Assembly (NCBI GenBank): GCA_964407285.1
Contig: CAYOVG010000362.1
Coordinates: 1-6,970 of the forward strand
DNA: 6,970 nucleotides
Origin: CAYOVG01 sp964407285
GTDB taxonomy: Bacteria; Desulfobacterota; Syntrophobacteria; Syntrophobacterales; Syntrophobacteraceae
Reading direction: 5' to 3'
Below, one piece after another: positions 6,370 through 6,970 of this stretch. The notes below the pieces were generated by a model that saw only the letters and a program-made list of their open reading frames with translations, ran no database searches and was not told the DNA's origin. Position numbers and translations under genes: made by a program. Positions within the stretch are counted from its first letter, which is position 1, and each line of letters starts with the position of its first letter.

Positions 6370-6584
6370 CCCGCAACCCGCAACCGGTAGCAGAGGACTC
6401 GAAACCCGTAACCGGTAACGCGCAATGCGTTTTACGCAAATGGCCTGCGAGGGCCCAAACCCGCAACGCGCAACCCGCAACCGGTAGCGGAAGGTCCAAA
6501 CCCGAAGCCCGTGACCCGAAACCCGAAACCCGTAACGCGCAACCCGCAACTCGCAACTCGCAACCCGCAACCCGAACGCACCCC
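6357..6584. repeat. Degenerate 7-base tandem array (consensus CCCGCAA / TTGCGGG)
   Basis: About 30 units of a heptanucleotide fill the entire gap between the HD-GYP and hydrogenase genes. Commonest units are CCCGCAA, CCCGTAA, CCCGAAA, CCGGTAG and CGCGCAA. The 7-base phase is exact from 6363 to about 6425 and again from 6501 to 6577 (CCC runs at 6501, 6508, 6515, 6522, 6529, 6543, 6564 and 6571). Occasional 6-base units (at 6357, 6454 and 6495) shift the register. A more diverged patch lies at 6426-6453. A higher-order duplication is visible: the block at 6377-6408 recurs at 6474-6504, 97 bases later. No direct-repeat and unique-spacer alternation is present, so this is not CRISPR. Confidence 0.9.
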
Positions 6585-6589
6585 GCTTG

Positions 6590-6596
6590 AAAGGGA
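6590..6596 (+). promoter_or_regulatory. Ribosome binding site of the hydrogenase gene
   Basis: AAAGGGA lies 6 bases before the ATG at 6603, immediately after the last heptad units. It supports that ATG, which places the twin-arginine motif at residues 6-7 as expected for this family. Confidence 0.7.
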
Positions 6597-6602
6597 CCCG
6601 AT

Positions 6603-6970
6603 ATGTCGGATTTAAGCCGCAGAGAATTCTTGGGGCTGAGTATGAAGCTGGCGGTGAGCATGGGGATGGCCTCATCCGCCGTACCCGATATCGCCGATGC
6701 ATTGGAGCAACTGGCATCCAGGAATGTTCCGGTCCTGTGGCTGCAGGGGCTGAGTTGTTCCGGGTGTTCGGTTTCCTTCCTCAATTCCGATGCCCCCGGA
6801 CCCTGTGAGGTCCTCACGCAATACATGTCCCTGCTCTTCCACGGGACGCTCTCCACCGCGACGGGCAAGACGGCCATGGAAGTAGTCGGCCGCGGCGTCG
6901 ACCGCGGCGGCCACTACCGCGCGGCCGAGGGCTCCAGGCGCGACGGCATGCCCCTGGCCTGCCGCGTGGG
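6603..6970 (+). CDS. [NiFe]-hydrogenase small subunit precursor, 3' partial
   Basis: First 122 codons of the iron-sulfur subunit that carries electrons to or from the nickel-iron site of the large subunit. Residues 1-40 form a twin-arginine signal (SRREFLG at 5-11, then a Met/Ala-rich hydrophobic stretch), so the folded enzyme is expected to cross the inner membrane by Tat. The mature part opens with VLWLQGLSCSGCSVSFLN: C52 and C55 fit the first two ligands of the proximal [4Fe-4S] cluster, and C120 in PLACRVG fits the third. The fourth ligand and the C-terminal clusters lie beyond the window. The EG dipeptide of the family motif is kept (109-110), but the Pro usually close behind it is replaced by Arg in SRRDGMP. 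The large subunit gene is expected downstream but is not visible. Direction of catalysis cannot be told from this piece. The promoter must lie in the heptad array or upstream of it. Confidence 0.9.
   Translation, partial: MSDLSRREFLGLSMKLAVSMGMASSAVPDIADALEQLASRNVPVLWLQGLSCSGCSVSFLNSDAPGPCEVLTQYMSLLFHGTLSTATGKTAMEVVGRGVDRGGHYRAAEGSRRDGMPLACRV

Noticed and set aside
6357..6584. Possible CRISPR array
   Set aside because: The unit is 7 bases, units are contiguous and there are no unique spacers between conserved repeats.
6366..6590. A 74-codon GTG-start frame covering the whole heptad array, overlapping the HD-GYP stop as GTGA and ending 12 bases before the hydrogenase ATG
   Set aside because: The layout looks like translational coupling, but pure CCCGCAA repeats contain no stop codon in any frame on either strand, so openness is expected. 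The product is just a 7-residue periodic repeat and there is no dedicated ribosome site.
6064..6877. Two minus-strand frames (6064-6717 and 6281-6877) with LRVAGCELRV-like repeats
   Set aside because: The repetitive peptide is the translation of the heptad array, and the rest is antisense to the HD-GYP and hydrogenase genes.

Overview
The window is bacterial, GC-rich in its genes, and has the look of an anaerobic or facultative proteobacterium or Desulfobacterota relative. That placement is an inference from the exported [NiFe]-hydrogenase small subunit, the strong G/C preference at third codon positions and the atypical Lon protease; nothing in the window fixes the taxon. All supported genes lie on the + strand.

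Layout. (1) Positions 3-3305: the 3' part of a very large Lon-family AAA+ protease, open through the left edge, with intact ATPase and Ser-Lys protease signatures but non-standard N-terminal and C-terminal parts. (2) Positions 3306-5208: about 1.9 kb with no convincing full gene. It is visibly A/T-richer in its middle and holds a promoter-like site built around a perfect inverted repeat, two adjacent hairpins, a broken fragment of a calcium-loop (VCBS/FG-GAP-like) gene, a doubtful 145-codon ORF, and a pair of mutually exclusive inverted repeats. (3) Positions 5209-6369: a response regulator with a REC domain joined to an HD-GYP domain, a predicted cyclic-di-GMP phosphodiesterase with all key motifs present. 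(4) Positions 6357-6584: a degenerate tandem array of a 7-base unit (consensus CCCGCAA) that fills the whole gap to the next gene and supplies the last codons and stop of the HD-GYP gene. (5) Positions 6603-6970: the start of a Tat-exported [NiFe]-hydrogenase small subunit, cut by the right edge.

The three main genes do not form an obvious pathway. HD-GYP and hydrogenase are co-directional and separated only by the repeat array, so read-through transcription is possible. The long gap after the Lon gene suggests separate transcription there. The most unusual feature is the heptad array, whose minus strand carries regularly spaced GGG runs able in principle to form a G-quadruplex just upstream of the hydrogenase gene. 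The second is the Lon protease with about 240 uncharacterised residues on each side of its core. I found no CRISPR array, tRNA, rRNA or complete mobile element.
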